A program made the position numbers and the translations under genes. The notes under the pieces are model-generated. The model had not been told where the DNA came from. It was given only the letters and a program-made list of their open reading frames with translations, and did not search any database. 41,509 nucleotides of DNA, taken from the NCBI GenBank assembly GCA_030601705.1, contig JAUWBM010000012.1, positions 1-41,509 on the forward strand, in the 5' to 3' direction. The DNA is from Thermoplasmatota archaeon. GTDB taxonomy: Archaea > Thermoplasmatota > E2 > DHVEG-1. The first letter of the stretch is position 1. Each line of letters begins with the position of its first letter. Below are positions 1-7,649 of the stretch, in pieces.

Positions 1-99
1 ATGCCATATGATGGTTTATGTTTTTCCCTAAATTTCTTTCCTTTCTTAAATAAACCCATTTGTCTTCCCCAGAATCTAAAATTTCATAGCATTTCTGGC

Positions 100-142
100 T
101 TTAAAAAACCCACCCTGGGTTTTGTGTGGGAGGATAAAAAGG
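100..142 (+). repeat. Hairpin repeat, copy 1
   Basis: This stretch reads tttaaaaaacc, then a C-rich/G-rich foldback, then gggaggataaaaagg. The same layout returns at 2694-2738 in the same orientation, on the other side of the NDT/HD genes. Here CCCAC (109-113) can pair with GTGGG (126-130); AAACCCA can alternatively pair with TGGGTTT around a CCC loop. It could be a terminator-like or small mobile repeat, or one end of a cassette. No reading frame in it is convincing. Confidence 0.5.
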
Positions 143-172
143 GATTTTATATGTTGAAGATATGGTTATAAA

Positions 173-655
173 TCAAATTGTTATTGGTTCATTCAACAAC
201 GCATCATATAATTTTATTATTTTATCAGAAATTCCGATTGGTTCCTGTTTTGGTAAAGAACCATGTTTTTTGTAAAAACTGGATAACGCATCTGGAGAAA
301 TAATACTAGATGAAAATAATAAAATTGGTAAATCTCTAGGTTTTGCAAAATAATAAATTGGGATATTCTTTTGTTCGATTTTTCCAAGTTCGTAACAAGT
401 TGTTCGTCCAACATACCCTGATGGATTATAAACATATATAAAATCAGATCTTAATATTCTATTAAATGTTATTAATTGTATCTCAATAGGATTATTTGTC
501 TTATCAGTCCTTAATATAACAAAATCATTTATTTCATCAGTTATTTGTGATTTTTTAGGGGAAACAACTTCAATATCTGCTTTTTTAAAAACGTCAATAA
601 TCCGAATCACTTCTTGATAGTACTTTCTAAAACTTCCGATAATGGAACACTTCAT
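173..655 (-). CDS. Nucleoside 2-deoxyribosyltransferase-like protein
   Basis: A 160-residue Rossmann-like protein. It opens with MKCSIIGSFRKY, the usual first strand and loop of nucleoside deoxyribosyltransferase-like proteins, and has the later block SDFIYVYNPSGYVGRTTCYELG, whose Glu sits where this family keeps its nucleophile (Gly-x-x-x-Glu-x-Gly). The family cleaves or transfers N-glycosidic bonds of nucleosides or nucleotides; here the substrate is unknown. The frame opens at 667, but GGTGAT lies 4 bases before the ATG at 655, so that start is preferred. The gene is divergent from a second family member at 844, across about 190 bases. Fold family is fairly sure, activity is not. Confidence 0.62.
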   Translation of the reverse strand: MKCSIIGSFRKYYQEVIRIIDVFKKADIEVVSPKKSQITDEINDFVILRTDKTNNPIEIQLITFNRILRSDFIYVYNPSGYVGRTTCYELGKIEQKNIPIYYFAKPRDLPILLFSSSIISPDALSSFYKKHGSLPKQEPIGISDKIIKLYDALLNEPITI

Positions 656-802
656 GATTATCACCATGTTTTAGTATAAGTAATCCATTCATTATAGATA
701 AAATTTTAATAATATACGAGTTGATGAATTAAAAAACGATAGATATAAATATTCATTCAGTCATTAGTTTTTTTAAGGGAAAAATGTATAAGTGGGGGTA
801 AA

Positions 803-810
803 TTTATATT
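803..810 (+). promoter_or_regulatory. TATA box for the 844 gene
   Basis: TTTATATT is centred about 27 bases before 834, which predicts a transcript beginning at or next to the AAGGTG ribosome site that precedes the ATG at 844. Inferred from spacing only. Confidence 0.4.
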
Positions 811-843
811 GAACTTATTGTATTCTAAATTAAGGTGGATGAG

Positions 844-1305
844 ATGACTCTTGTATTATGTGGTAGTATGACTTTTGAAGATGATATGAGAGAGATCGCC
901 TCAGAAATCTTAAAAATGGGAATACAAACTATTGTACCTGAATCAGATGTAGATAAAAAAGTAACAGAAGATTATAAAAGACGAATTGCTCGAAGATACA
1001 TGAGAAATATAATACATAAAGATACATATGCAATTCTAGTAGTTAACAAAAACAAAGGAGATAAGAAGAATCACATTGGTCCGAATACATTTGCAGAAAT
1101 TAGTCTCGCATGGTTTAATAAGAAAAAAGTCTATTTATATAATGACATCCCAAATAATCAATTCGAGGATGAACTCCACGCTTGGAATGTAATCTGTTTA
1201 AATGAAGATCTATCAAGAATTAAAGATGATTTATTGAGATTCAAAAGGGAGAATGTCCAAACATGTCTACCGACCGAGGTGCCAGTTGTAGCTCCACAGA
1301 TATAA
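844..1305 (+). CDS. Nucleoside 2-deoxyribosyltransferase-like protein (second copy)
   Basis: About 153 residues starting MTLVLCGSMTF. The GSMTF loop, the strand YAILVVNKNKGD and the block IGPNTFAEISLAW (Glu about residue 85) match the nucleotide-binding loop and catalytic Glu region of nucleoside deoxyribosyltransferase-like proteins. The frame also has a GTG at 835, but AAGGTG overlaps that GTG and lies 6 bases from the ATG at 844, so 844 is chosen. The last 43 bases overlap the HD-domain gene in another frame, which suggests coupled expression. Such domains occur both in nucleotide salvage and as effectors in nucleotide-based immunity; sequence alone does not decide. It is only distantly similar to the divergent gene at 173-655. 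Confidence 0.65.
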   Translation: MTLVLCGSMTFEDDMREIASEILKMGIQTIVPESDVDKKVTEDYKRRIARRYMRNIIHKDTYAILVVNKNKGDKKNHIGPNTFAEISLAWFNKKKVYLYNDIPNNQFEDELHAWNVICLNEDLSRIKDDLLRFKRENVQTCLPTEVPVVAPQI

Positions 1306-2624
1306 TAAATGAGCTTAATAAAGATTATTTTATAGGACCTCGGAAAAACTGGATGCGTAATATTTTAAAAGCACTAGAGAAGAAAATAAGCCGTGATGAA
1401 ATTGCGATAGTGATTAGTAATAATTTACCTGGTTTTTTTGATAGAAAAAAAGCAACTGCTCCAGCTATTTTAATCTCAGAATATCCAAAGATAGAACCAA
1501 TGTTATATGCTCTGGAAGATAGCTATAGAGACCATTATATTCATACGTTTAATGTATATCTATCTGGTTCAAGGATTATTTCCAAAATTATTAGTTTAGG
1601 GGAAAATGAGGAAAAAAACATAGAAGATAATTTCAAAATAACAGAAGAAGTTTTTACAGGACCATTAGGAAATAAACCAGCGCCCTGGCAACCATTCAGT
1701 GCTGTTGATAGAATATTTTATGTCTGGTTGTTAATCTCTACTTTTCATGACCTAGGCATTGTTGTTGAAAAAATAGATAAAATTAGAGTTAGTTTAAATG
1801 AATTTCTGAAAAATTTTGGAGTTCAACTTGATCCATTTAGTGTTGTATATCGTCCAATTGTTAATACAAAGGTAGATACTTATTTTAAAATGATGGCTCG
1901 TTTTTATGGAATCAAAATACCTATACCAATCGGTTGTGAATATAACATAGTCAATGAAAATGATGAATACCTAAGATTAAGTCTGCTGAAAGCATTAGAA
2001 GACCAAGACCATGGTGTAATAAGTTCTATAACTCTTTTAAATGTAATACAGGAATCTTTTTCATTTCAAGCTACAGACGAAAAGTATGATTTGAATATTG
2101 AAAAATTTCACGAATATTGTAAGTTGATATTAAAAAATGATATTTCAAGAGCTGCAATGGCAATTGCATTACATAATCTTGATCCGATAAAATACAAGAG
2201 ATTATTTCCGATTGATTTTCAACAGAATCCTTTAACTTTCTTATTAGTTTTATGTGATGAGCTAGAAGAATATAGAAGATGGTTTGGTACATCCATACGC
2301 CCTATTGAAAAGTTAACGAGATTTCCAATAATAAATATAAAAAAAATTAGAAATAAATATAGATTAACCTATCAAATGTATTATCAAAAAATACCAAATA
2401 CAAATGAAAAATTAGCTGTTAGGGAATTTAATAAGATGCTAATAAAAAAGGGTAAAAAACCAATAAAAGATTTTTTTGAAATAATTAAGAGAAATTGGAA
2501 TTTTACAATAAATGAAAGATTAAAAAATAAATTAATCCTTAATAAAAAAAGTAAACTTAAGTTAAAAATTACGGTTTATTATGATGAACGAATTTTAATA
2601 AATAGAGATATAAAAACAGACTAA
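1263..2624 (+). CDS. HD-domain protein (putative phosphohydrolase)
   Basis: 453 residues. A metal-dependent HD pattern can be read: RDHYIH (His91 and His94), FHDLG (His162-Asp163), ALHNLD (His304) and LCDELEEY (Asp332). HD proteins hydrolyse phosphate esters of nucleotides, among others. The long spacing between the first His and the HD pair, filled by charged sequence, is unlike a standard dGTPase, and I cannot name a subfamily. The C-terminal 100 residues are very Lys/Asn-rich. The ATG at 1263 has GGGAG 11 bases upstream and lies inside the preceding NDT-like gene; a later start at 1353 is possible. The overlap implies the two proteins work together. Confidence 0.6.
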   Translation: MSTDRGASCSSTDIINELNKDYFIGPRKNWMRNILKALEKKISRDEIAIVISNNLPGFFDRKKATAPAILISEYPKIEPMLYALEDSYRDHYIHTFNVYLSGSRIISKIISLGENEEKNIEDNFKITEEVFTGPLGNKPAPWQPFSAVDRIFYVWLLISTFHDLGIVVEKIDKIRVSLNEFLKNFGVQLDPFSVVYRPIVNTKVDTYFKMMARFYGIKIPIPIGCEYNIVNENDEYLRLSLLKALEDQDHGVISSITLLNVIQESFSFQATDEKYDLNIEKFHEYCKLILKNDISRAAMAIALHNLDPIKYKRLFPIDFQQNPLTFLLVLCDELEEYRRWFGTSIRPIEKLTRFPIINIKKIRNKYRLTYQMYYQKIPNTNEKLAVREFNKMLIKKGKKPIKDFFEIIKRNWNFTINERLKNKLILNKKSKLKLKITVYYDERILINRDIKTD

Positions 2625-2947
2625 AATCAATTATTAATTTTTGATGTTGTAAATTCTCCCTCCATTAAATTACAATTTTGTAACTATTCTCTCTTTAAAA
2701 AACCAATCCCCTGGGGTTTTGTTGGGAGGATAAAAAGGTGTTGAAAAACATCATTTTAATCTTGTATTTTTTCTGTTTTTCAGTGAGTTTTCGCTTTGCC
2801 ATGATTGAAAAATCGAAACTGCTGGTATTTTAAGATGTTGAAAAAGCTTTAATTCTGAATGAATTACTTTAAAGATTCAATATTGTACTGCTTTATACAT
2901 CAACTGTTACTGAGGGGCTTTGCAATTTTATTTGTATTTCTGGACTT
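2625..2947. other. Gene-poor stretch with decayed sequence
   Basis: Apart from hairpin copy 2 there is no reading frame I can defend. On the minus strand short runs translate into protein-like text but are broken by stops, which fits the neighbouring restriction-enzyme remnant and suggests eroded genes. Confidence 0.4.
2694..2738 (+). repeat. Hairpin repeat, copy 2
   Basis: Second copy of the element at 100-142. CCAA (2703-2706) pairs with TTGG (2722-2725), and CCCC (2708-2711) with GGGG (2713-2716); it ends gggaggataaaaagg. The outer stem differs in sequence from copy 1 but still pairs, which suggests the fold is what is kept. It follows the HD gene by about 70 bases and may also end that transcript. 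Confidence 0.5.
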
Positions 2948-3106
2948 TTATTCAAATTCAAAAGTTGTTTGATTATTTTCATCTGTCTCACTAATTGTTT
3001 TGTTTAAAATGCTAGGCATTAATTCTTCCATTTGATCATCAGTCCACCCTGCAGCATGTAATTTTGGTACAACGTACTTTCTGCAGGTATCGGCTTCTGT
3101 AATCAT
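2948..3106 (-). pseudogene. hsdR: Type I restriction enzyme R subunit, N-terminal remnant
   Basis: A 52-codon frame starts MITEADTCRKYVVPKLHAAG and continues WTDDQ. That is the recognisable N-terminus of HsdR, the DNA-translocating and cleaving subunit of type I restriction systems, normally about 800-1100 residues. Everything after it (nuclease and helicase domains) is missing. The rest, with EELMPSILNK, resembles the LPSVLxKAF ending common in HsdS or related subunits, so the scrap may be a deletion join of two hsd genes. There is no ribosome site and no intact hsdM or hsdS nearby. The N-terminal match is clear to me; the join is a guess. Confidence 0.6.
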
Positions 3107-3160
3107 CTAAATTAAGGATAAGTAGTTCGAATAAATAGTTTCTGACAGAATAGGGGAGAG

Positions 3161-3186
3161 AATTGTGAATATTGTAAATGGAGAGA
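3161..3186. repeat. 26-bp perfect repeat, copy 1
   Basis: The sequence starting aattgtgaatattgtaaatg and ending gagaga is identical to 10638-10663, same orientation. Identity stops abruptly on both sides. The pair brackets about 7.4 kb containing the TcmP pair, one insertion sequence and the PQQ/PKD gene. Confidence 0.7.
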
Positions 3187-3241
3187 GGAATCCTTAAAGG
3201 CCGAATAAGAAAATAGGCTCAGTATAAAATAGCGTTGTTAA

Positions 3242-3448
3242 TTATTCTTCTTTGGATTTATTATAGAGCCATTCGCCAAGTTCATAGTATTTCTCTGGGT
3301 TCTCTTTCATGTCCTTTCCTAATTTTTCTGCGGTATTCCACCATACATTGTTTTTGTCTTCTGTTTTTGCCTTATCTTCCAATGCATAGCCGAAACCCAT
3401 TATACCGAGTTCCCAAAGAAATTTTTTAATTTCATCTTCCTCAGTCAT
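3242..3448 (-). CDS. Small acidic protein, unknown function
   Basis: 68 residues, starting MTEEDEIKKFLWELG, rich in Glu, Lys, Trp and Tyr, with no signal peptide or membrane segment. The frame opens 15 bases earlier, but GGAGGTGA at 3453-3460 lies inside that extension and 4 bases before the ATG at 3448, which fixes the start and is good evidence that it is translated. I do not recognise the family. It stands alone between the restriction-enzyme remnant and an AbrB-like gene. Confidence 0.6.
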   Translation of the reverse strand: MTEEDEIKKFLWELGIMGFGYALEDKAKTEDKNNVWWNTAEKLGKDMKENPEKYYELGEWLYNKSKEE

Positions 3449-3566
3449 TTTTTCACCTCCCATTAATAAAAACTGTCTTTTGGTTAAATAGTTTCTGCTA
3501 GGAAAAGTTAGATATATTTTAATAGCGGTACTGATCTATTTTTGGAAATCTCGGAGAAACAATAGA

Positions 3567-3574
3567 TTTATATA
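3567..3574 (+). promoter_or_regulatory. TATA box for the 3595 gene
   Basis: TTTATATA centred near 3570 predicts a transcript start near 3597, at the first ATGs (3595 and 3604) of the next gene, so a leaderless message is likely. Confidence 0.5.
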
Positions 3575-3594
3575 CATATATTGACATATCTAAT

Positions 3595-3798
3595 ATGTAT
3601 ATTATGAATCTAATCTTTGATAAAAAAGGCAATATTAAAGGGAGCTTTGCAATAAATCCGCTCCTTATTACAGACGGGAAAATAGCAACATGTGGGAGTA
3701 GTTATCATCTAACCATCAGAAAAGATATAGCTGAAGAAATTGGTCCAGGGAAAAGAATTGGCGTTATACTTTTTGAACAAGGCATTAGAGATGATTAA
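3595..3798 (+). CDS. SpoVT/AbrB-like small protein
   Basis: 67 residues. The middle part (GKIATCGSSYHLTIRKDIAE followed by EIGPGKRIGVILFE) follows the AbrB swapped-hairpin pattern: strand, Gly-Ser, LTIxKDIAEEI, then a Gly-Lys turn and a hydrophobic strand. Such proteins bind DNA and often act as antitoxins or regulators. The first 25 residues do not fit the domain. Start could be 3595 or 3604; the TATA spacing fits both. It is followed after about 100 bases by the three-Cys-motif gene. Family call is tentative. Confidence 0.45.
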   Translation: MYIMNLIFDKKGNIKGSFAINPLLITDGKIATCGSSYHLTIRKDIAEEIGPGKRIGVILFEQGIRDD

Positions 3799-3899
3799 AT
3801 GTTAGAAAATAAAGAAAAAATTGGAGAAAAATATACTTTTACTGCCCCCGAACCAAAATATTTAAAGGAAAAACACCAAAAGAGAAGGAGGGCAATAGT

Positions 3900-4577
3900 A
3901 TGGGATTGAATAAAACCAATGGAAATATGTATCCATGGGTGACGCACACGTGGAACCCTTTGGCTGGGAAATGCCAACACGACTGCAGCTATTGTTATAT
4001 GAAAAGAAGTTTTCTTGGAAATTTGAAGAAATATAAAGGGGAAGTTAGATTAACTGAAGGGGAATTAGATATAGATCTTGGGGCGGGTAAAACTATTTTT
4101 GTTGGTTCTGCAACAGATATTTTTGGAGAATGGGTTCCTGGGAGTGCAATAAAAAGCATATTAAGTTACTGTAGAAAGTTCCCTAACAATTATTTGTTTC
4201 AGAGCAAGAACCCTCGTAGGATTGCTGAATTTCTTGAATTATTACCAAAGAATAGCACTATAGGTACTACATTAGAAACTAACAGGAATTATAATATTTC
4301 GCAAGCTCCCCAACCTCCTCAGAGATACCAAGATTTCCTTTCTATTGAATACCCTAGAAAGATGATCTCTATTGAACCAATACTAGATTTTGATTTAGAA
4401 GAGTTTTTAATGTGGATTGAAAAGATAAATCCAGAGTTTGTTAGTATAGGAGCAGATAGTAAAAACTATGATCTCCAAGAGCCTGATTCTAATAAAATTG
4501 AAGAGTTGATAAAAGGAATTAAGGAGTTTACTGAAATTAGATCAAAAAAGAATTTGAAAAGAGTGCTTAAAATATAG
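3900..4577 (+). CDS. DUF5131 / phage Gp37-Gp68-type three-Cys-motif protein
   Basis: 225 residues. Near the N-terminus is HTWNPLAGKC then HDCSYCY: Cys25-x3-Cys29-x2-Cys32, the iron-sulfur motif of radical SAM proteins, in the context typical of the phage Gp37/Gp68 (DUF5131) family. The later blocks FVGSATDIFGEWVP, YLFQSKNPRR, IGTTLETN and ISIEPILDF match that family's conserved strands. Its reaction is not established. AAGGAGGG lies about 8 bases before the ATG. It converges with the TcmP gene with 10 bases between stops; these two families are known neighbours (three-Cys-motif partner). At 225 residues it is in the normal to short range. Confidence 0.8.
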   Translation: MGLNKTNGNMYPWVTHTWNPLAGKCQHDCSYCYMKRSFLGNLKKYKGEVRLTEGELDIDLGAGKTIFVGSATDIFGEWVPGSAIKSILSYCRKFPNNYLFQSKNPRRIAEFLELLPKNSTIGTTLETNRNYNISQAPQPPQRYQDFLSIEYPRKMISIEPILDFDLEEFLMWIEKINPEFVSIGADSKNYDLQEPDSNKIEELIKGIKEFTEIRSKKNLKRVLKI

Positions 4578-4587
4578 GTTAACAAAT

Positions 4588-5520
4588 CTAATAAACATCT
4601 AAGAAAGTTTGTCCTTCCTTTTTGGCATCAGCCATAGTTTTGATGGTGTAATTCTTTTTTACCCATTCCTCCTCTAAATTCTGAACATAAACATTAATTT
4701 TATTGTACCAAGAAAATACTTTTTTGTTATATGTCGCAAATATAAGATAGTAAATAGGGGCGTGTGTTTTGGTAGACTTAATTAGGTGAAAATTGCAATG
4801 GTAACCTAACTTTTCGAGTTTTTCTATATAAATATTCAAGAAAATTTCGTAAGTTTTTTCTGATTTGTCATTCATAATTTCTAATATGTCCTCACGTTTG
4901 AACTTTGTCCCAAGGAAATTGTTAATGTCCCTTACCTCTTTTTTGGACAATCCTCTCTTCATGGCCATAAAAATTGTATTGATCATGAAATTAATAATTA
5001 GCTCTGGCATTCTACCAGTTTTTTTATCCTTAAAATTTGCTATCTTCTCGATAGTGGAAAAATGTAAGTGAGCATGGTTTGTAGGATCGATAAAGAATAA
5101 AGAAGGTTTATTCGGCTTCTCTATTGTATCTAAAATATCTTCATATATGATATTTGCATCTTCGCAATAATAACCTTTAATGAAGTCTGAATATCCTGCC
5201 TTATCGATCTCTTTTACTAGCGAGTTTATGTTACTCTCATTTATGTCATTAAAAATACACCTTAAATCAAAATCAGCCTGCTTAGCAAAGTTCATAAGAC
5301 TGAAAAAGGAAGGTTTCCATTTCCTCTTACTCAAATCTGCTGGTAGGTGCTTTTCTAATTCTTCATCTAGTTCGTTACAAATACAAAACCCATCACCAGC
5401 GAATAAGTCTACATAATAAAGAGAATAAATATTTCCACTTTTAAAGGCATTTTTCCATCCACTTGAAAAATAATATGATATTATCTTATGTTTTAATTTG
5501 GTATGTAAATTGACGTCCAA
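4588..5520 (-). CDS. tcmP: Three-Cys-motif partner protein TcmP
   Basis: 310 residues. It carries a methyltransferase-like Rossmann opening, YYVDLFAGDG (Asp38 to Gly44), and the second block LFFIDPTNHAHLHF, both characteristic of the TcmP family, named for its usual location beside the radical-SAM-like three-Cys protein, here the convergent gene at 3900. The family's substrate is unknown; it has been noted in mobile and phage-linked settings. The C-terminal third (IYYLIFATYNKKVFSWYNKI) is also usual. It lies 10 bases behind a small ribbon-helix-helix gene and is probably cotranscribed with it. Confidence 0.8.
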   Translation of the reverse strand: MDVNLHTKLKHKIISYYFSSGWKNAFKSGNIYSLYYVDLFAGDGFCICNELDEELEKHLPADLSKRKWKPSFFSLMNFAKQADFDLRCIFNDINESNINSLVKEIDKAGYSDFIKGYYCEDANIIYEDILDTIEKPNKPSLFFIDPTNHAHLHFSTIEKIANFKDKKTGRMPELIINFMINTIFMAMKRGLSKKEVRDINNFLGTKFKREDILEIMNDKSEKTYEIFLNIYIEKLEKLGYHCNFHLIKSTKTHAPIYYLIFATYNKKVFSWYNKINVYVQNLEEEWVKKNYTIKTMADAKKEGQTFLDVY

Positions 5521-5530
5521 ATCTACACCT

Positions 5531-5728
5531 TTAATTTTTATTCTTTCTGGTCATCCATGCTTTTTTAGCTGCATTGCTTCTCTTCTGTTGTTGCATATCT
5601 ATCCATGCAGAAACTGCTTCTTCTATCGCCAAAGTGATGTTTCCTTTTTTCATTCCCTTGCTTTTAAAAACTTCATTTCGGAATTTTTCTTCTAAATCAT
5701 CTGATAGAATTACTTTGATGGCGCCCAT
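5531..5728 (-). CDS. Ribbon-helix-helix (CopG-like) DNA-binding protein
   Basis: 65 residues. MGAIKVILSDDLEEKFRNEV followed by GNITLAIEEAVSAWI is the strand-helix-helix pattern of CopG/Arc-type regulators; the tail is basic (AAKKAWMTRKNK). It sits directly upstream of TcmP in the same direction. The TATA-like run on the minus strand near 5755-5764 is placed for a transcript starting about 5 bases before the ATG. The palindrome cccttaaggg just beyond that TATA box (5770-5779) could be its operator. It may regulate the TcmP operon, as an antitoxin-style first gene would. The insertion sequence begins less than 110 bases upstream. Confidence 0.65.
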   Translation of the reverse strand: MGAIKVILSDDLEEKFRNEVFKSKGMKKGNITLAIEEAVSAWIDMQQQKRSNAAKKAWMTRKNKN

Positions 5729-5832
5729 GTTATCATATCATAATTAAAGTAGGGTTTTATATACTTTTACCCTTAAGGGCAAACATTATATACTCATAAG
5801 ATATATAGGGGTATAAGGACATAAGTGCCTAT

Positions 5833-7636
5833 AGGGAGTTGGTTCTCCCTAAGGCATGGAGAATATCGAATGCAGCCAGACAAACGAATTATCTCCAGGG
5901 AAAACATAGAACTGGAGATTTATAAAACCTTCGAACAGTACATAGAAAGTAAAAATATCACTATAGCTGACTTTCTCAATAAATTAGAATTAGATTTACT
6001 CAAAGGTGTTTCTTATAGGAAGATAAAGTTCTCCTACGAATCACTCATGAAACTTGTTTTATTCCAAAAACTCAAAGGAATCAAATTCCATACGAAACTA
6101 ACCAAATACTTGAATAGACATCCAACTGAAAAGTTCAAACTCGGATTTAAAAAAACACCAGATCGAAGAACCATTGGTTTCTTTCTTCATCATATCCTAG
6201 ATAAAGAAACAAAAGAACTACTGAACTTTACTGCCAAGAAAATTGAAGAAATATCAGAAAAATTCGATATCATCCTAGACATGCAAATACCACAACCAGA
6301 AAAAAAAGAAACAAAGATAACAGATATTAATCGTAACTTCTACTACAAAAAACAACAAAAAACAACAGAGGTCAGCAGGATGTTCAAAAAACGATTCTCA
6401 TCAGTAATAGACTTAAACATCCACCGCAACGCAATCTATACTAAAAACGAGTTCATCAACCTAATCCTACACATGTGTTTCACACAAGATTTCGCAGAAA
6501 ACGGATCCAAGACATCCAAACTTCAAAGAAGCAAAACACCAGATGCCGATACCTTTCTGTATCATCTGAAAAACTACAAGAACATAGGGCAGATACAACG
6601 GATGTACCAGTCATATTTTGAGATGATATGGGAATCAGCAAAGAAAGCAAATATGTTCAGAAAACCTGTGGATGTGGCAATAGATTTCACAGACTGGTTC
6701 TTCTATGGAGATAAGAATGCACCGATGGTTGTTGAAAAGAAACCAGAACGTGGAACCACCCACTGCTATCGATTCGCAACAATTTCAATAGTAGAACCAA
6801 AACAAAGGTTCACATTACTTGCAATACCAGTTGGACCATTAGCAAATAAAGAAACAATCATCAGAACACTCCTCAATTATGCATCACATCGAGTTAAAAT
6901 TAAAAGATTATATGCAGACCGAGGCTTTTTCGACTCTAATTCTATTGAAATCTTTAAAAGATACCAAATCAAATTCCTTATGCCCTGCTCAGCTAACTCA
7001 AGAATAAAAAGAGTCCTTGAAGTTATGTCCGCTCCAAAAGTAATTACGAATTATGTGATGAAGACCAGTAGGTTCAACGTTGTATTAGTTGAAGATGAAT
7101 ATGGTATCAAAAGAGCATTTGCTACAAACATCGACTTTGATGAAAACGATGTAGGACTTTCAAAAAGACTGTTTTACTTGTATAGTAAGAGATGGGGTAT
7201 CGAAACAGGGTACAGAGTGAAGAAACATTCTTTCAGAGCAAAAACAACCTCAAAGAATTATTTCATACGACTATTTTACTTCCTGTTTTCCGCTTTATTG
7301 TATAACCTATGGATACTCGCTAGTATCATCATTAGTCTTGCTTTGTTTGGTTTTGTAAAGGATGTCCGTATTGTTAAATCGAAGTTTTTTGTCTCTGTTC
7401 TTCTCACAATTGATCCAGGAGGTTGAGGTTATGATATTGGGTACCCAAACCAATTACCTTTTTTCTACTGTTGATTAGAGTTGAATAGAGCAAGCTCGCT
7501 TATTTTTTAATTTTTAATGGTTTTCTCGCTCAATTTTTGTCAATTCTGTTTTAATTTTTATTGAAAGTTAAGTCTGAAAAATGGATTTTAGGTCGATTTT
7601 ATGATTTTTCAGATTACTTTCGGAACTACTGCCTCT
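5833..7636 (+). mobile_element. ISH3-like insertion sequence, copy A (ends approximate)
   Basis: A complete transposase gene with flanks that match copy B (13601-15413). Shared parts are a foldback just before the start codon (AGGGAG 5833-5838 with CTCCCT 5845-5850) and about 200 bases of similar sequence after the stop, ending in ttactttcggaactactgcc. Terminal inverted repeats and a target duplication could not be read, so the true ends may differ by tens of bases. Confidence 0.6.
5870..7426 (+). CDS. DDE transposase, ISH3-like (IS4 superfamily), copy A
   Basis: 518 residues from the ATG at 5870 (MQPDKR...). The frame runs 45 bases further upstream through the foldback, but copy B also starts at this point. 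The DDE triad is read as AIDFTDWF (Asp about 272), YADRGFFD (Asp about 350) and RWGIETGYR (Glu about 445), followed by the hydrophobic LFYFLFSALLYNLW segment typical of ISH3/IS4-like enzymes. It cuts and pastes its own element. The protein is nearly identical to copy B in its last 290 residues and clearly different in the first 220. It appears intact. Confidence 0.85.
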   Translation: MQPDKRIISRENIELEIYKTFEQYIESKNITIADFLNKLELDLLKGVSYRKIKFSYESLMKLVLFQKLKGIKFHTKLTKYLNRHPTEKFKLGFKKTPDRRTIGFFLHHILDKETKELLNFTAKKIEEISEKFDIILDMQIPQPEKKETKITDINRNFYYKKQQKTTEVSRMFKKRFSSVIDLNIHRNAIYTKNEFINLILHMCFTQDFAENGSKTSKLQRSKTPDADTFLYHLKNYKNIGQIQRMYQSYFEMIWESAKKANMFRKPVDVAIDFTDWFFYGDKNAPMVVEKKPERGTTHCYRFATISIVEPKQRFTLLAIPVGPLANKETIIRTLLNYASHRVKIKRLYADRGFFDSNSIEIFKRYQIKFLMPCSANSRIKRVLEVMSAPKVITNYVMKTSRFNVVLVEDEYGIKRAFATNIDFDENDVGLSKRLFYLYSKRWGIETGYRVKKHSFRAKTTSKNYFIRLFYFLFSALLYNLWILASIIISLALFGFVKDVRIVKSKFFVSVLLTIDPGG

Positions 7637-7649
7637 CAGTAGTTCCGAA
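7619..7649. terminator. Perfect 13-bp hairpin at the IS/HTH-gene junction
   Basis: TTCGGAACTACTG (7619-7631), loop cctct, CAGTAGTTCCGAA (7637-7649). The left arm belongs to the end of insertion sequence copy A; the right arm contains the last codons and stop of the convergent HTH gene. It would work as a two-way transcription end. In copy B the left arm is kept but the right arm is replaced by unrelated sequence. Confidence 0.55.

Noticed and set aside
1-171. A 56-codon plus-strand frame starting at base 1
   Set aside because: It runs through the hairpin repeat, has no start signals and its composition is not protein-like.
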